DNA of 64,000 nt from Prosthecobacter debontii (GTDB taxonomy: Bacteria; Verrucomicrobiota; Verrucomicrobiia; Verrucomicrobiales; Akkermansiaceae): contig CAMCBV010000008.1 in assembly GCA_945873125.1 (NCBI GenBank), positions 23,386 through 87,385 of the forward strand, read 5' to 3'. The notes beneath the pieces were generated by a model. It was not told the origin of the DNA and did not search any database. It saw nothing but the letters and a program-made list of their open reading frames with translations. A program made the translations under genes and the position numbers. Positions 26,512 through 35,246 of this stretch are shown piece after piece (position 1 is the stretch's first letter; the number at the start of each line of letters is the position of its first letter).

Positions 26512-27150
26512 TTATTCCGCTTCCTCTCTCCTGCCAAGTGTGATCGCCAAGCCGATCGATCCCACAAAAATAAAATAACATGCCAAGAGCTCCAGATAGC
26601 TCTTACAAATCCTCGGCACTTCAGGCGAAAACGCATCTCCTAAAGAAGCCTGCCAAAATTGCGGTGTGGCAATCACTCGGTTGAAAACATAGATGATCAA
26701 CAATGCCGCCCCGATGAAGCCGGCGCCCGCATGATGTCCCAGAGTGGAAAAAAATTTCAACATCACGGATCTGTGCCGCAGGACGGTGATCAGTGCGCTC
26801 AACAAAAGAACGCCTATCACCCAGACATCCGGGAAGGGCCATCGCATGATTCCCACGATGAAATCCTCGATCTCACCGACCAACGCCGCCGCCAAGCCAA
26901 AAGCCAAAACGCGGCAGACACTGCGTCGGTAGCCCGAGTGCCCCATCGCTCCTATCATCACCGCGGCGGACGCAGCGAGTAAGGCGGCTTGCAACAACTC
27001 AACCGTGCCACGCTCCAAGGGCGCGCCCGGCTTGTTGGGCAACCATGCGGGCAGTAAAATTGCGACCGATCCAGCACAAACTATCACCACTCGGATGAGG
27101 GTTTTTTTCCATGAACCCGGATTCAATTTTCGGCTTTGAGTCGTCGGCAC
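26512..27150 (-). CDS. integral membrane protein of unknown function
   Basis: 212 residues starting with GTG at 27150. About five to six hydrophobic helices (RVVIVCAGSVAILLPAWL, LLQAALLAASAAVMIGAMG, VWVIGVLLLSALITVL, AGAGFIGAALLIIYVF and a C-terminal segment). No motif recognised. It directly abuts the acyltransferase gene, so the two are probably coupled and may share a role in envelope lipid modification; that is inference from position alone. Confidence 0.7.
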   Translation of the reverse strand: MPTTQSRKLNPGSWKKTLIRVVIVCAGSVAILLPAWLPNKPGAPLERGTVELLQAALLAASAAVMIGAMGHSGYRRSVCRVLAFGLAAALVGEIEDFIVGIMRWPFPDVWVIGVLLLSALITVLRHRSVMLKFFSTLGHHAGAGFIGAALLIIYVFNRVIATPQFWQASLGDAFSPEVPRICKSYLELLACYFIFVGSIGLAITLGRREEAE

Positions 27151-27257
27151 CCCTTTGCCTAAATCGGTTTACCCTGCTTTTGCAAGGCGGATGAGCAGAA
27201 ACATCATTTACTCCCCGAGCTTGCGATCCCCGTTTTTATCGCTAACCTGCGTTCAAG

Positions 27258-27599
27258 GTGAAAACGCTCTTTGAAAAGATCTATGATGGTGAAATTCCCG
27301 CGGACATCGTTCACCGTGATGCGATCTGTTGCGCCTTCAGGGATATTTCCCCACAAGCTCCCACCCATATCCTGATTGTTCCTCGCAAAGCGATCCCCCG
27401 GATTGGCGAAGCCACCGCCGAGGATCAGGAAATTCTCGGGCATTTGCTGCTTACCGCAGGAAAAATCGCGCGCGATCAGGGAATCGATCAAACGGGTTTC
27501 CGCACGGTGATCAACCACGGCCCTCACGGTGGCGAGACCGTTCCCCATCTCCATGTCCACCTGCTAGGTGGTAGACCTTTAACCTGGCCTCCGGGCTAG
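27258..27599 (+). CDS. HIT-family nucleotide-binding protein (HINT-like)
   Basis: 113 residues starting with GTG at 27258. Opens MKTLFEKIYDGEIPADIVH and carries the histidine triad H97-L-H99-V-H101-LLGG. This is the classical HINT/PKCI-like form: a purine nucleoside phosphoramidase acting on AMP-lysine type substrates. It is separated by only 5 bp from the lipase gene, suggesting cotranscription. Confidence 0.93.
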   Translation: MKTLFEKIYDGEIPADIVHRDAICCAFRDISPQAPTHILIVPRKAIPRIGEATAEDQEILGHLLLTAGKIARDQGIDQTGFRTVINHGPHGGETVPHLHVHLLGGRPLTWPPG

Positions 27600-27604
27600 C
27601 TCAC

Positions 27605-28264
27605 ATGTTCACTGCAAGATTCTTTCAACTTTTCACCGGCATCTGCGCGACCGCCGTTTCATGTCATCCCCAACCCGCCAGACCCAAAGTCGAGCGCGTC
27701 GTTTTAGTACACGGGATTTTCGAGGACGGGAAAGCGTTTGATTCTTTGAAAAAACGCCTGGAATACAACGGTATCGAATGTTATGTGCCCCGATTGAAAC
27801 CCGCCGATGCGAGGGATGGCCTGGAAAATCTGGCCCAGGGCCTTAAGCAGGACATCGATACGAAGTTTGGAAAGGAAGAGCCCGTCGGCATCGTTGCCTT
27901 CAGCATGGGCGGCTTGGTTTCCCGTTATTACCTGCAGGAACTCGGTGGCGCGGAGCGTTGTGAGACGCTCATCACAATTTCCACTCCACACCACGGCACC
28001 AAGGTCGCCCACGCCTACCCATCCAAAGGCGCCCGGCAGATGCGCCCCGGCAGCGAATTCCTCCAAAAACTCAAAACATCGGAAAACACCTTGCAAGATA
28101 TTCCAATTGTTTCCTATCGAACTCCTCTCGATTTGGTCATTATTCCCACTGAATCTTCCTATTGGGAGCGCGCCGAAAACCACTCATACAACGTGGCCCT
28201 GCATCCGCTCATGCTTCACACCAAAGCGGTACTCGATGACATCGAGAAACGCCTCACCTACTAA
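27605..28264 (+). CDS. exported alpha/beta hydrolase (lipase-like)
   Basis: 219 residues. N-terminal hydrophobic segment (1-19) ending VSC, possibly a lipoprotein cysteine (C20). Fold features: VVLVHGIFEDG (oxyanion, about 33-43), nucleophile elbow GIVAFSMGGL with S100, and STPHHGTK (about 130-137). A His near the end (ENHSYNV) could complete the triad. Related to EstA/lipase-type esterases. Substrate unknown. It is likely in an operon with the HIT gene upstream. Confidence 0.82.
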   Translation: MFTARFFQLFTGICATAVSCHPQPARPKVERVVLVHGIFEDGKAFDSLKKRLEYNGIECYVPRLKPADARDGLENLAQGLKQDIDTKFGKEEPVGIVAFSMGGLVSRYYLQELGGAERCETLITISTPHHGTKVAHAYPSKGARQMRPGSEFLQKLKTSENTLQDIPIVSYRTPLDLVIIPTESSYWERAENHSYNVALHPLMLHTKAVLDDIEKRLTY

Positions 28265-28284
28265 TCTCCAACATCCACCATTTT

Positions 28285-29091
28285 ATGAAACTCCATTATC
28301 CCATCCTCATGATCGCACTCGGGTTATCCGCGTGCGCTCCCGGCAATCCTCGTGCTGATATTCAAGGCAGTCATCTCACCGCCGCACAGAAGGCCACGAT
28401 CGGCAAAAAAATCTGGCAAAACGAATCCGGCGGAAAGATCGATGGCTTGACCGCATGGAACGTGGGAGAGGAATTTCCCTCACTCGGCATCGGACACTTT
28501 ATCTGGTATCCGGCCGGCTTCAACGGACGCTTCAGAGAGACCTGGCCGGAATTCATCGCCTACGCAAAAAGCAAAGGAGTCAACCCGCCAACCATCGCCA
28601 AAGTCGCCAACTCACCATGGAACACTCGGGATGAATTTTTCAAAGATTTCAGATCCCCTGAAATGGTAAGGCTTCGCGACTGGCTCGCCTCAACCGTAAA
28701 CTTGCAGACAGATTTTATCGTGGACCGATCACATGCCGCGTTGCCGAAAATACTCTCTGCCGCTCCCGTTCCAGAGCGCTCGAAAATCAAGGCGAACTAT
28801 GAAAAGGTCGCCACCACTCCCCAGGGCACATACGCCTTGATCGACTACGTCAACTTCAAAGGCGACGGCACCAGCCAAACCGAAAAATACAAAGGCCAAG
28901 GTTGGGGATTATTACAAGTTCTTGGTGGCATGCAGGCCGTCGATTCCGGCGCTGCCGCCGCGAGGGAATTTGCCGCTTCTTCCAAGCGCATCCTCTCGCG
29001 TCGCATTGACAATTCCCCTCCCGAGCGCGGTGAAGCCCGCTGGCTCGAGGGCTGGCACAAACGCTGCGACACCTATGCGAAACCGCTTTAA
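28285..29091 (+). CDS. lipoprotein with lysozyme-like motif
   Basis: 268 residues with a lipobox LSAC (Cys17), so probably anchored to a membrane. IWQNESGG (Glu47) is followed 21 residues later by GIGH (68-71). That spacing resembles the catalytic Glu and GIGH of GH24 phage-type lysozymes. The rest (YALIDYVNFKGDG, GWGLLQVLGGM) is a conserved-looking helical region. It may cut peptidoglycan or be a structural relative; the whole fold is not certain. A 16-bp inverted repeat follows the stop codon. Confidence 0.55.
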   Translation: MKLHYPILMIALGLSACAPGNPRADIQGSHLTAAQKATIGKKIWQNESGGKIDGLTAWNVGEEFPSLGIGHFIWYPAGFNGRFRETWPEFIAYAKSKGVNPPTIAKVANSPWNTRDEFFKDFRSPEMVRLRDWLASTVNLQTDFIVDRSHAALPKILSAAPVPERSKIKANYEKVATTPQGTYALIDYVNFKGDGTSQTEKYKGQGWGLLQVLGGMQAVDSGAAAAREFAASSKRILSRRIDNSPPERGEARWLEGWHKRCDTYAKPL

Positions 29092-29097
29092 ATGTTA

Positions 29098-29153
29098 AAT
29101 CGTGAAGAGTGAATGATGAAAAGTTAGAATAGCAACTTTCACTCTTCACGATT
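29098..29153. repeat. 16-bp perfect inverted repeat / hairpin
   Basis: AATCGTGAAGAGTGAA (29098-29113) and TTCACTCTTCACGATT (29138-29153) are perfect complements; the loop extends the stem with AAAGTT/AACTTT. Lies between two same-strand genes of unrelated kind. It could be a terminator, an RNA processing hairpin or a mobile-element relic. No T-run follows directly. Confidence 0.6.
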
Positions 29154-29172
29154 CCAATTTCACCTTTTCCAT

Positions 29173-30195
29173 ATGATTCCCGCACGCAAGATCATGTATG
29201 AGGTTTCGACCAGCCTGCGGCAGTATCTTTACCGTTTTGACAGGCTGCGGGAAATTCCGAATCTCTATCAGGAACTTACGCGTTTCACGGGCGCAATGCC
29301 CTATGAGGATGTGCGGGGTCGTGAAACTCTCTGGCTGACGGTCATGTATCCGCAAGAAGTCAGCGATGATTTGCGGCGCGGGCTGATCCGCATCTATAGC
29401 GAGTTGAAAATCGGGCGCGATGCAGCAGCCCAAGAGCACGAGCATCTTTTGGTCGATCGCATCGACTTCGGGGATTTCGGAAACTCAAAACCGTTCCGGA
29501 TTCGCGTGACAAATCTTTTCAACGATAACTCCGACTACTTTTACGTGAAGCAGGCGGATGCATCCCGGATCTACGGACTGGAGCTGGAACACATTCTTTC
29601 TCCAAACCGCATCAACTACATCATGAGTGGAAACACCCTGATCGAAGAACACATCGCCGGAGTTCCGGGTGACATGTTCATGCGGGACTATCTGAATAAT
29701 CCCTCGCTCAACAAAGTCCGTATCGCCAAAGAATTCACGAAATTCACGGAGCGGTCTTTCATTCGCTTGTTAGGCGACATGCGCAGCGTGAACTATGTCG
29801 TGGATATCACTCCGGACTTCGAGGAAGTCCAATATCGCGTCCGACCCATCGATTTTGACCAGCAATCCTATGAGGGAAACGGCAACATTTACCTGGCATT
29901 CCGTTTCAACTCAAACCGTCCCGTGACACGACTCGCCTTTGAAGTTCTGAACCGGAAATCGATTGATCAATACGTCAATGAAGAACACGCCCAGATGGCA
30001 AGAAGGGCAAAGGTGGAGTCGACCCGCCTTCGTTCGTTACTCGGAATCATGCGCCGCGAGCAGATTGCGCCGGAAGCGCATGTTAGGAGGTTAGCATTTG
30101 ATCTCAACCGCATGCATGGAACCACGGATTTCAGCGATTGCTCATCCATGGGCGAGCTGACCGCCGAACACATTTCTCTCATGTTGGGCGTCTAA
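29173..30195 (+). CDS. conserved protein with possible divergent kinase-like fold
   Basis: 340 residues, no signal peptide. The central part lines up with the landmarks of protein-kinase-like folds: YFYVKQ (Lys126), GLELEH (Glu138), a hinge-like LIEEHIAGVPGD (157-167), a catalytic-loop-like LLGDMRSVNYVVD (199-211; compare HGDxxxxNxxxD), and RPIDFD (224-229; compare the metal-binding IDFD). The first catalytic-loop residue is Leu instead of His. The first about 100 residues form an extra N-terminal domain. The function is not recognised, and the fold assignment is my inference. Its stop overlaps the convergent hisK-like gene by 4 bases. Confidence 0.6.
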   Translation: MIPARKIMYEVSTSLRQYLYRFDRLREIPNLYQELTRFTGAMPYEDVRGRETLWLTVMYPQEVSDDLRRGLIRIYSELKIGRDAAAQEHEHLLVDRIDFGDFGNSKPFRIRVTNLFNDNSDYFYVKQADASRIYGLELEHILSPNRINYIMSGNTLIEEHIAGVPGDMFMRDYLNNPSLNKVRIAKEFTKFTERSFIRLLGDMRSVNYVVDITPDFEEVQYRVRPIDFDQQSYEGNGNIYLAFRFNSNRPVTRLAFEVLNRKSIDQYVNEEHAQMARRAKVESTRLRSLLGIMRREQIAPEAHVRRLAFDLNRMHGTTDFSDCSSMGELTAEHISLMLGV

Positions 30196-31001
30196 ACCGG
30201 CTCTCCTGTCCGCTTGCGCTTTTCGAATAACTGGGTTTCTCGATATCCGGCGGCCTTGGCGAGCTCGCGGGCTTTTGTGAATTCCCTCGCGACTTCCCGA
30301 GGCGCGTGCGCGTCCGAGGAAATCACCAAGCCTATCCCAGCTGAGGCAGCGAGCTCTAGAAAACGGGGTGCGGGATATGCCTCCGCACAGGGCTTGTGCA
30401 AGCCGGCGGTATTCAGCTCGATCACCGAGCCATTGGCAGCGATCGCTTCAATGACTGGATCATAAAACCGATCCAGATCGCCTGCTGGAACGTAGGAGAA
30501 TTTTTTGATCAGATCCGGATGCGCGAGAATATCGAACAAACCGCTTTCCGCCATTTCCGCGTAAGCCTTCCAATAGGTTTCCCAAGCATCCTCGACATCG
30601 GTCTCCGCCCACTTGCCCAACCAAACCGGATTGTCAAAATCCCAATCCCCAAGGTAATGCACGGAACCGATCAAATAATCCCAATCCGATTTAGCCGCGA
30701 GTTCCGCGATGAAACTTTCGCAGCCTTTCAACCAATCGCACTCCAGTCCTGAACGGATGGCGATTTTATTCCCAGCTGCTTGTTTCGCCCGCGCGATCCA
30801 ATCAAAATATTCCGGTAGCTCGCTTTCCAACATCCGCCAATCATCGAAAGGTTCGGGTCGGCATGGCGCGTGATCGGAAATACCATATTCCGTAAGCCCA
30901 GCGGCGATCGCCGCCGCCACATATTCCTCCGGAGTGCCCGTGGCGTGTTTGCAGAGCGGCGTGTGCGTATGGTAGTCGGCAGGCATGGCTGGAAATTTCA
31001 T
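30192..31001 (-). CDS. histidinol-phosphatase, PHP family
   Basis: 269 residues. PHP metal-binding motifs: DYHTHTPLCKH near the start, GISDHAPC (about 43-50), SDWDYLIGSVHYLGD, FDILAHPDLI and VISSDAHAP. The order and size match HisK-type histidinol-phosphate phosphatases (histidine step 8); other PHP phosphoesterases are possible. No other his genes are nearby. The ATG at 31001 or a second Met at 30986 could be the start. The gene is convergent with the kinase-like gene, with overlapping stop codons. Confidence 0.8.
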   Translation of the reverse strand: MKFPAMPADYHTHTPLCKHATGTPEEYVAAAIAAGLTEYGISDHAPCRPEPFDDWRMLESELPEYFDWIARAKQAAGNKIAIRSGLECDWLKGCESFIAELAAKSDWDYLIGSVHYLGDWDFDNPVWLGKWAETDVEDAWETYWKAYAEMAESGLFDILAHPDLIKKFSYVPAGDLDRFYDPVIEAIAANGSVIELNTAGLHKPCAEAYPAPRFLELAASAGIGLVISSDAHAPREVAREFTKARELAKAAGYRETQLFEKRKRTGEPV

Positions 31002-31046
31002 ATGCCGGATTGAAAGATTTCACAAGGTTCGTAGTGTTTAGTTTCT

Positions 31047-31937
31047 ATGTTGAAACCCATCCTTACTTGTTTGCTTGTGATGACGGGCGCCATTGGCGCT
31101 CAGGAAAACTCGCCGAAACTCACTTTGCCAGAGCAACCAGAACCGAAATTAGGCCCGGATTCCTTGGAGAAACCGGATGTTCCAAAAGGAAAAGTCACGA
31201 ATTTCATCTTTAAAGATTCCAAGGTATTTGCCGGCACATCACGCCAGATCCACCTGTATGTCCCGGCGAATCACGATGCCACCAAGCCGACCGCAGTGAT
31301 GGTCTTTCAAGACGGGCATGCCTATGTGAATCCAAAGGGGGACTTCAGAGTGCCGACGGTTTTTGATCATCTCATCGCCGCCAAGGAGATGCCGCCGGTG
31401 ATTGGGATTTTCATCGACCCCGGACACAAGGGCGAAGCGCCACCAGAGTCCGCATGGAAGAAAAACAATCGCAGTTTTGAATACGATACCCTGTCCGCGG
31501 ATTATGCGACGTTTCTCATCGATGAAATTCTTCCCCTTGTTGAGAAACAATACAAACTCACAAGCGATCCTGAAATGCGTGCAATCTGTGGCGCGAGCTC
31601 TGGCGGAATTTGTGCATGGACCGTTGCCTGGCAGCGTCCGGATCAATTCCGAAAGGTCGTTTCATCCATCGGCTCCTTCACAAATATTCGCGGTGGAGAC
31701 GCCTATCCCGGTATGATCCGCAAGACGGAGAAAAAACCGATTCGGGCATTTTTCGAGGAAGGGATCGATGACCTCGACAACGAACACGGCAACTGGCCTC
31801 TGGGCAACATGCAGATGGAGGCGGCACTGAAATTCAAAGGTTACGATTACAAATACGTCTGGGGAAAACACGGCCATAACGGCAAACACATGGGTGCCAT
31901 TTTCCCGGATGCCATGCGCTGGTTGTGGCGGAAATGA
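31047..31937 (+). CDS. exported esterase, enterochelin-esterase-like
   Basis: 296 residues with a signal peptide (cleavage near GAQENS, residue 19). Alpha/beta hydrolase: TAVMVFQDGHAYVNPKG, an acidic-rich DEILPLVEKQYK, and the nucleophile elbow ICGASSGGICAWT. A late His in WGKHGHNGKHMG completes the expected triad. It belongs to the Fes/IroE or feruloyl-esterase-like type common in PVC genomes. It would act in the periplasm on esters, perhaps plant- or algal-derived. It is followed by the family C palindrome. Confidence 0.85.
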   Translation: MLKPILTCLLVMTGAIGAQENSPKLTLPEQPEPKLGPDSLEKPDVPKGKVTNFIFKDSKVFAGTSRQIHLYVPANHDATKPTAVMVFQDGHAYVNPKGDFRVPTVFDHLIAAKEMPPVIGIFIDPGHKGEAPPESAWKKNNRSFEYDTLSADYATFLIDEILPLVEKQYKLTSDPEMRAICGASSGGICAWTVAWQRPDQFRKVVSSIGSFTNIRGGDAYPGMIRKTEKKPIRAFFEEGIDDLDNEHGNWPLGNMQMEAALKFKGYDYKYVWGKHGHNGKHMGAIFPDAMRWLWRK

Positions 31938-31961
31938 GCCGCAAAGCTGTGGAAATCCAAA

Positions 31962-31997
31962 GAAAGGAACCGCGATTTAGAAATCGCGGTTCCTTTC
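31962..31997. repeat. family C palindrome, perfect 17-bp hairpin
   Basis: GAAAGGAACCGCGATTT, a two-base loop AG, then AAATCGCGGTTCCTTTC. Arms are perfect complements. It is 24 bp after the esterase stop codon. It could terminate transcription, but the same unit recurs at 6.2 and 49.4 kb, so it is also a repeat. Confidence 0.85.
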
Positions 31998-32080
31998 TGG
32001 AAATCACCCTGACGCCAGCCTTGCTACATCTCCCGTTTTTTGACTAACCTGCCACCCCGCCGCATTTTCCGCATTTCGCC

Positions 32081-33760
32081 ATGAAACCCCAAAGCCTATC
32101 AAAATACCGCCCGTTTCCAGCGGTTTCTCTGCCCGACCGCACTTGGCCGGACCAGATGATTACCCGCGCCCCTATCTGGTGCTCGGTGGATCTCCGCGAT
32201 GGCAATCAGGCGTTACCTCAGCCGATGTCGATCGAGGAGAAACTGGAATTTTTCGATCTCCTGGTAGCGATCGGTTTCAAGGAAATCGAAATCGGTTTCC
32301 CCTCGGCGGCCGATACGGAATTCAATTTCTGCCGTCGTTTAATTGAGGAAAACCGCATCCCAGATGATGTCACCATCCAGATTCTGGTGCAGACGCGCGA
32401 GCCACTCATCCGCCGCAGCTTCGAAGCCATCGCCGGCGCGAAGCGTGTCATCGTTCACATTTACAACTCCACCTCACCGCTGCAGCGGCGCGTGACTTTT
32501 GGCGACGCCTCGCGCGAGTCGATCAAACAAATCGCCATCGATGGTGCGAAGTTGGTAAAGGAACTCGTCCCAACGATTCCGCAAACCGAAGTGGTGCTGC
32601 AGTATTCTCCCGAATCCTTCTCCGATACGGAACTCGATTTCTCCGCGGAGGTTTGCAACGCGGTGATCGATGTCTGGCAGCCGACTCCGCAGAAAAAAAT
32701 GATCATCAACCTGCCGGACACCGTGCAGTGGACAACACCCAACATTCACGCGGACATGATCGAGTGGATGGGCAGAAATCTCCATAAGCGCGACTCGATC
32801 ATCCTTTCCCTTCACACCCACAACGACCGCGGCACTGGCGTCGCAGCGACCGAGCTCGGGCTGATGGCCGGCGCGGATCGTGTCGAAGGCACGCTGTTCG
32901 GAAACGGCGAGCGCACGGGAAATCTCGATATCGTCACCCTCGCGCTGAACATGAACAGCCACGGAATTGCGACCGGCTTAGATTTTTCAGGGCTTACGGA
33001 CATCCGTTTGAAATACGAGACATTCACCCGCCTCGCGATTCCGGAGCGCCAACCCTACGCGGGCGAGCTGGTTTTTACCGCGTTCTCCGGATCCCACCAA
33101 GACGCGATCAAGAAGGGCTTGGACCGACGCCAGAAAGAATCCAAGGAGAATCCGGATCTCACTTGGGGCGTGCCGTATCTAACCATCGATCCCCAAGACA
33201 TTGGCCGATCCTACGAAGCAATCATCCGCATTAATTCGCAATCCGGAAAAGGCGGTGTCGCGTATGTGTTAGATCGCGAACACGGTTTCGATCTGCCGAA
33301 GTCGATGCATCCGGTCGTAGGAAAATACATTTACGACCTTGCCGATCAGCACGGTCGGGAGCTCACGGTCGATGAAATCCGCGATGCGTTTTTCGATCAC
33401 TTTGTGAATCAGAAAAACCACCTGAGCGTCAAAGAATACGAGCTGATCCACCAACCCGGTGGCGGAAATGTGCATTGCAAGGCGACGATTTCACTTGATG
33501 GCAAAACCCAGAAAATCGAAGGCGACGGCAACGGTCCAATCAACGCCTTCGTGCATGCATTGGAAACGGTTGGTCTGAAAGACTTCAAAGTCACCGATTA
33601 CCGGTCCCACGCCGTTCGCGGCGGATCGGATGCCAGCGCCGCGGCCTACGTCCAGCTTCAACACGATGACAGCCGCATCCTCTGGGGCGCAGGCGTTGAT
33701 CCATCGATTGAAATGGCGGGATTGAAAGCTTTGGTCACCGCTTGGAATTTGTTGCGGTAG
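32081..33760 (+). CDS. leuA: 2-isopropylmalate synthase
   Basis: 559 residues, the long LeuA2 form. N-terminal TIM barrel with WCSVDLRDGNQALPQPMS, metal and substrate residues in HTHNDRGTG (about 245-253), and FGNGERTGNLD. A C-terminal regulatory domain follows (about 430-559) for leucine feedback. It catalyses the first committed step of leucine synthesis from 2-ketoisovalerate and acetyl-CoA. Its TAG stop codon (33758-33760) lies inside a GGTAGGGTC palindrome of family B. Confidence 0.96.
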   Translation: MKPQSLSKYRPFPAVSLPDRTWPDQMITRAPIWCSVDLRDGNQALPQPMSIEEKLEFFDLLVAIGFKEIEIGFPSAADTEFNFCRRLIEENRIPDDVTIQILVQTREPLIRRSFEAIAGAKRVIVHIYNSTSPLQRRVTFGDASRESIKQIAIDGAKLVKELVPTIPQTEVVLQYSPESFSDTELDFSAEVCNAVIDVWQPTPQKKMIINLPDTVQWTTPNIHADMIEWMGRNLHKRDSIILSLHTHNDRGTGVAATELGLMAGADRVEGTLFGNGERTGNLDIVTLALNMNSHGIATGLDFSGLTDIRLKYETFTRLAIPERQPYAGELVFTAFSGSHQDAIKKGLDRRQKESKENPDLTWGVPYLTIDPQDIGRSYEAIIRINSQSGKGGVAYVLDREHGFDLPKSMHPVVGKYIYDLADQHGRELTVDEIRDAFFDHFVNQKNHLSVKEYELIHQPGGGNVHCKATISLDGKTQKIEGDGNGPINAFVHALETVGLKDFKVTDYRSHAVRGGSDASAAAYVQLQHDDSRILWGAGVDPSIEMAGLKALVTAWNLLR

Positions 33761-33866
33761 GGTCATTTCGATGAAATGACCGCTTCTGCAGCTAAGATCA
33801 TACGAGTTCAGTCATCCATCGCTTGAGCGCATCACTTACCGGTCATTTTATCAAAATAACCCTACC
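33756..33866. repeat. family B palindromes, an inverted pair
   Basis: First copy 33756-33781: GGTAGGGTCATTTCGATG then AAATGACC; the inner stem GGTCATTT/AAATGACC is perfect. Second copy 33841-33866, inverted: GGTCATTTTATCAAAAT then AACCCTACC. The pair encloses about 60 nt of unrelated sequence. The first copy contributes the leuA stop. A single copy recurs at 54865-54890. Confidence 0.85.
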
Positions 33867-33913
33867 AAATTTCTCCGTTTCCAGCACCCTTCAGACATTC
33901 TGCGTTCGCTATT

Positions 33914-34084
33914 TTATAGCGCATCCTTGTAGGGATGTTTAGCGCTCGTTATGATTTGGGTCTCTTGGTTCGATTTCTTGGCCACAATATCAAAGCTGGA
34001 AATTCTCCACTTATTCTTTTCCTGATCCAACTTCTCGATGAGCATTTTCCACTGTTTTGTCTCTTTGCCAGTCGGAGCGTTCAT
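33914..34084 (-). CDS. 56-residue protein behind the histone-deacetylase-like gene
   Basis: An ATG frame of 56 codons whose start is 6 bp after the upstream stop codon, on the same strand, consistent with translational coupling. Sequence begins MNAPTGKETKQWKMLIEKLD and contains KWRISSFDIVAKKSNQETQ. It is lysine-rich with mixed charge and no signal peptide. No family recognised. The composition looks protein-like and the tight spacing gives moderate support. Confidence 0.5.
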   Translation of the reverse strand: MNAPTGKETKQWKMLIEKLDQEKNKWRISSFDIVAKKSNQETQIITSAKHPYKDAL

Positions 34085-34090
34085 TATACG

Positions 34091-35173
34091 TTATTTCTCC
34101 ATCCCAGCTTCAAGCGCCTCGACATGCCGTCTCACGCCTTCGGTGATTCCTCCTTTGCTGTAGCCGCCTTCCAACAAGGAAACGATGCGTTCGTGGCCTT
34201 GTTCGCGGCAAAGCCCACGAAGGATTTCTGTGAGTTTCGCATACACCTCGCTCGACCAACCGAGCGCGCCCAAAGGATCGTCTCTGTACGCATCGAAGCC
34301 TGCGGAAATAATCAGCAGCTCCGGTTTGAATTTCCGGAACGCTTCGGCGAGATCGGTCTCGAAGGCTTTGATCACCGCGGCATCACCGCTGCCGGCTTGT
34401 AGAGGCACGTTCAAATTGAAACCCTCGCCTGCGCCCTTGCCTTTGATGTCCGGTGAGCCGCTAGGTCCTGGATAAAGCGGATATTGATGCACGGAGAAAA
34501 AGAACACGGTGGGATCTTCAAGAAACATCTCTTGGGTGCCATCACCGTGATGCACATCCCAATCCACAATCATCACGCGCTTGAGTTTGTGATGTTTCTG
34601 TGCGTATCGCGCGGCGATTGCGGCATTTCCGAAAAAACAAAAACCTTTCGCGCGATCCGGCATCGCGTGATGTCCCGGCGGCCGCAGGGCGGCAAAAGCA
34701 TTCGTTACTTTTTTCTTCATCACCAGATCCACCGCCGTCAAGGCCCCGGCCACCGCTCGTGTCGCTGCTTCGTAAGTGCCTTTAGAAATGGGCGTGTCAC
34801 CGCTTTCATGCATGCGTTTCTCGCCGGCATCGCAAGCCCGCTTCAGCTCAACCACGTATTTCTTGTCATGCATTTCGTGAATCCACGGAATGGGATCGAT
34901 CTGTTCATCCGGCTTCACCCATAGCAGGCGCTTGGATATTTCGTTTTCCTTGAGATGTTTCGTCAAACGCCGCAGCCGATCCGGATGCTCCGGAAATCCC
35001 GGGCCGGTATCGTGTTCGAGGAATAGATCATCGTAAATCAACGCCGTGCGAAATCCATTCGGCACAGGCTTTGCCTTCTTTTCATTGTCTGCCGCCATCA
35101 CGGCAGTCAAAGAAAGAAACACGGCGCTGCAAAGCAAGAAGGCTGTTAGTCGAGAATGCTTAATCATGTTCAT
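34091..35173 (-). CDS. exported histone-deacetylase / acetylpolyamine-amidohydrolase-like enzyme
   Basis: Histone deacetylase fold with its active-site residues: ALRPPGHHAM (His pair), IVDWDVHHGDGTQ (Asp/His zinc ligands), ISAGFDAYRDDP (zinc Asp) and LEGGYS (transition-state Tyr). It removes acetyl groups from lysine- or polyamine-type amines. Unusually, the N-terminus is a clear signal peptide (MNMIKHSRLTAFLLCSAVFL, cleavage near VMAAD), so it should act outside the cytoplasm. Starts at 35200 and 35167 are alternatives. A 56-codon gene follows 6 bp downstream. Confidence 0.85.
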   Translation of the reverse strand: MNMIKHSRLTAFLLCSAVFLSLTAVMAADNEKKAKPVPNGFRTALIYDDLFLEHDTGPGFPEHPDRLRRLTKHLKENEISKRLLWVKPDEQIDPIPWIHEMHDKKYVVELKRACDAGEKRMHESGDTPISKGTYEAATRAVAGALTAVDLVMKKKVTNAFAALRPPGHHAMPDRAKGFCFFGNAAIAARYAQKHHKLKRVMIVDWDVHHGDGTQEMFLEDPTVFFFSVHQYPLYPGPSGSPDIKGKGAGEGFNLNVPLQAGSGDAAVIKAFETDLAEAFRKFKPELLIISAGFDAYRDDPLGALGWSSEVYAKLTEILRGLCREQGHERIVSLLEGGYSKGGITEGVRRHVEALEAGMEK

Positions 35174-35246
35174 GAGGAATGAATCACATTCATTTTTCAT
35201 CAGCTTTCAGAGACCGCAACCCCGCATTTGATTTTACAGAGTCTTT

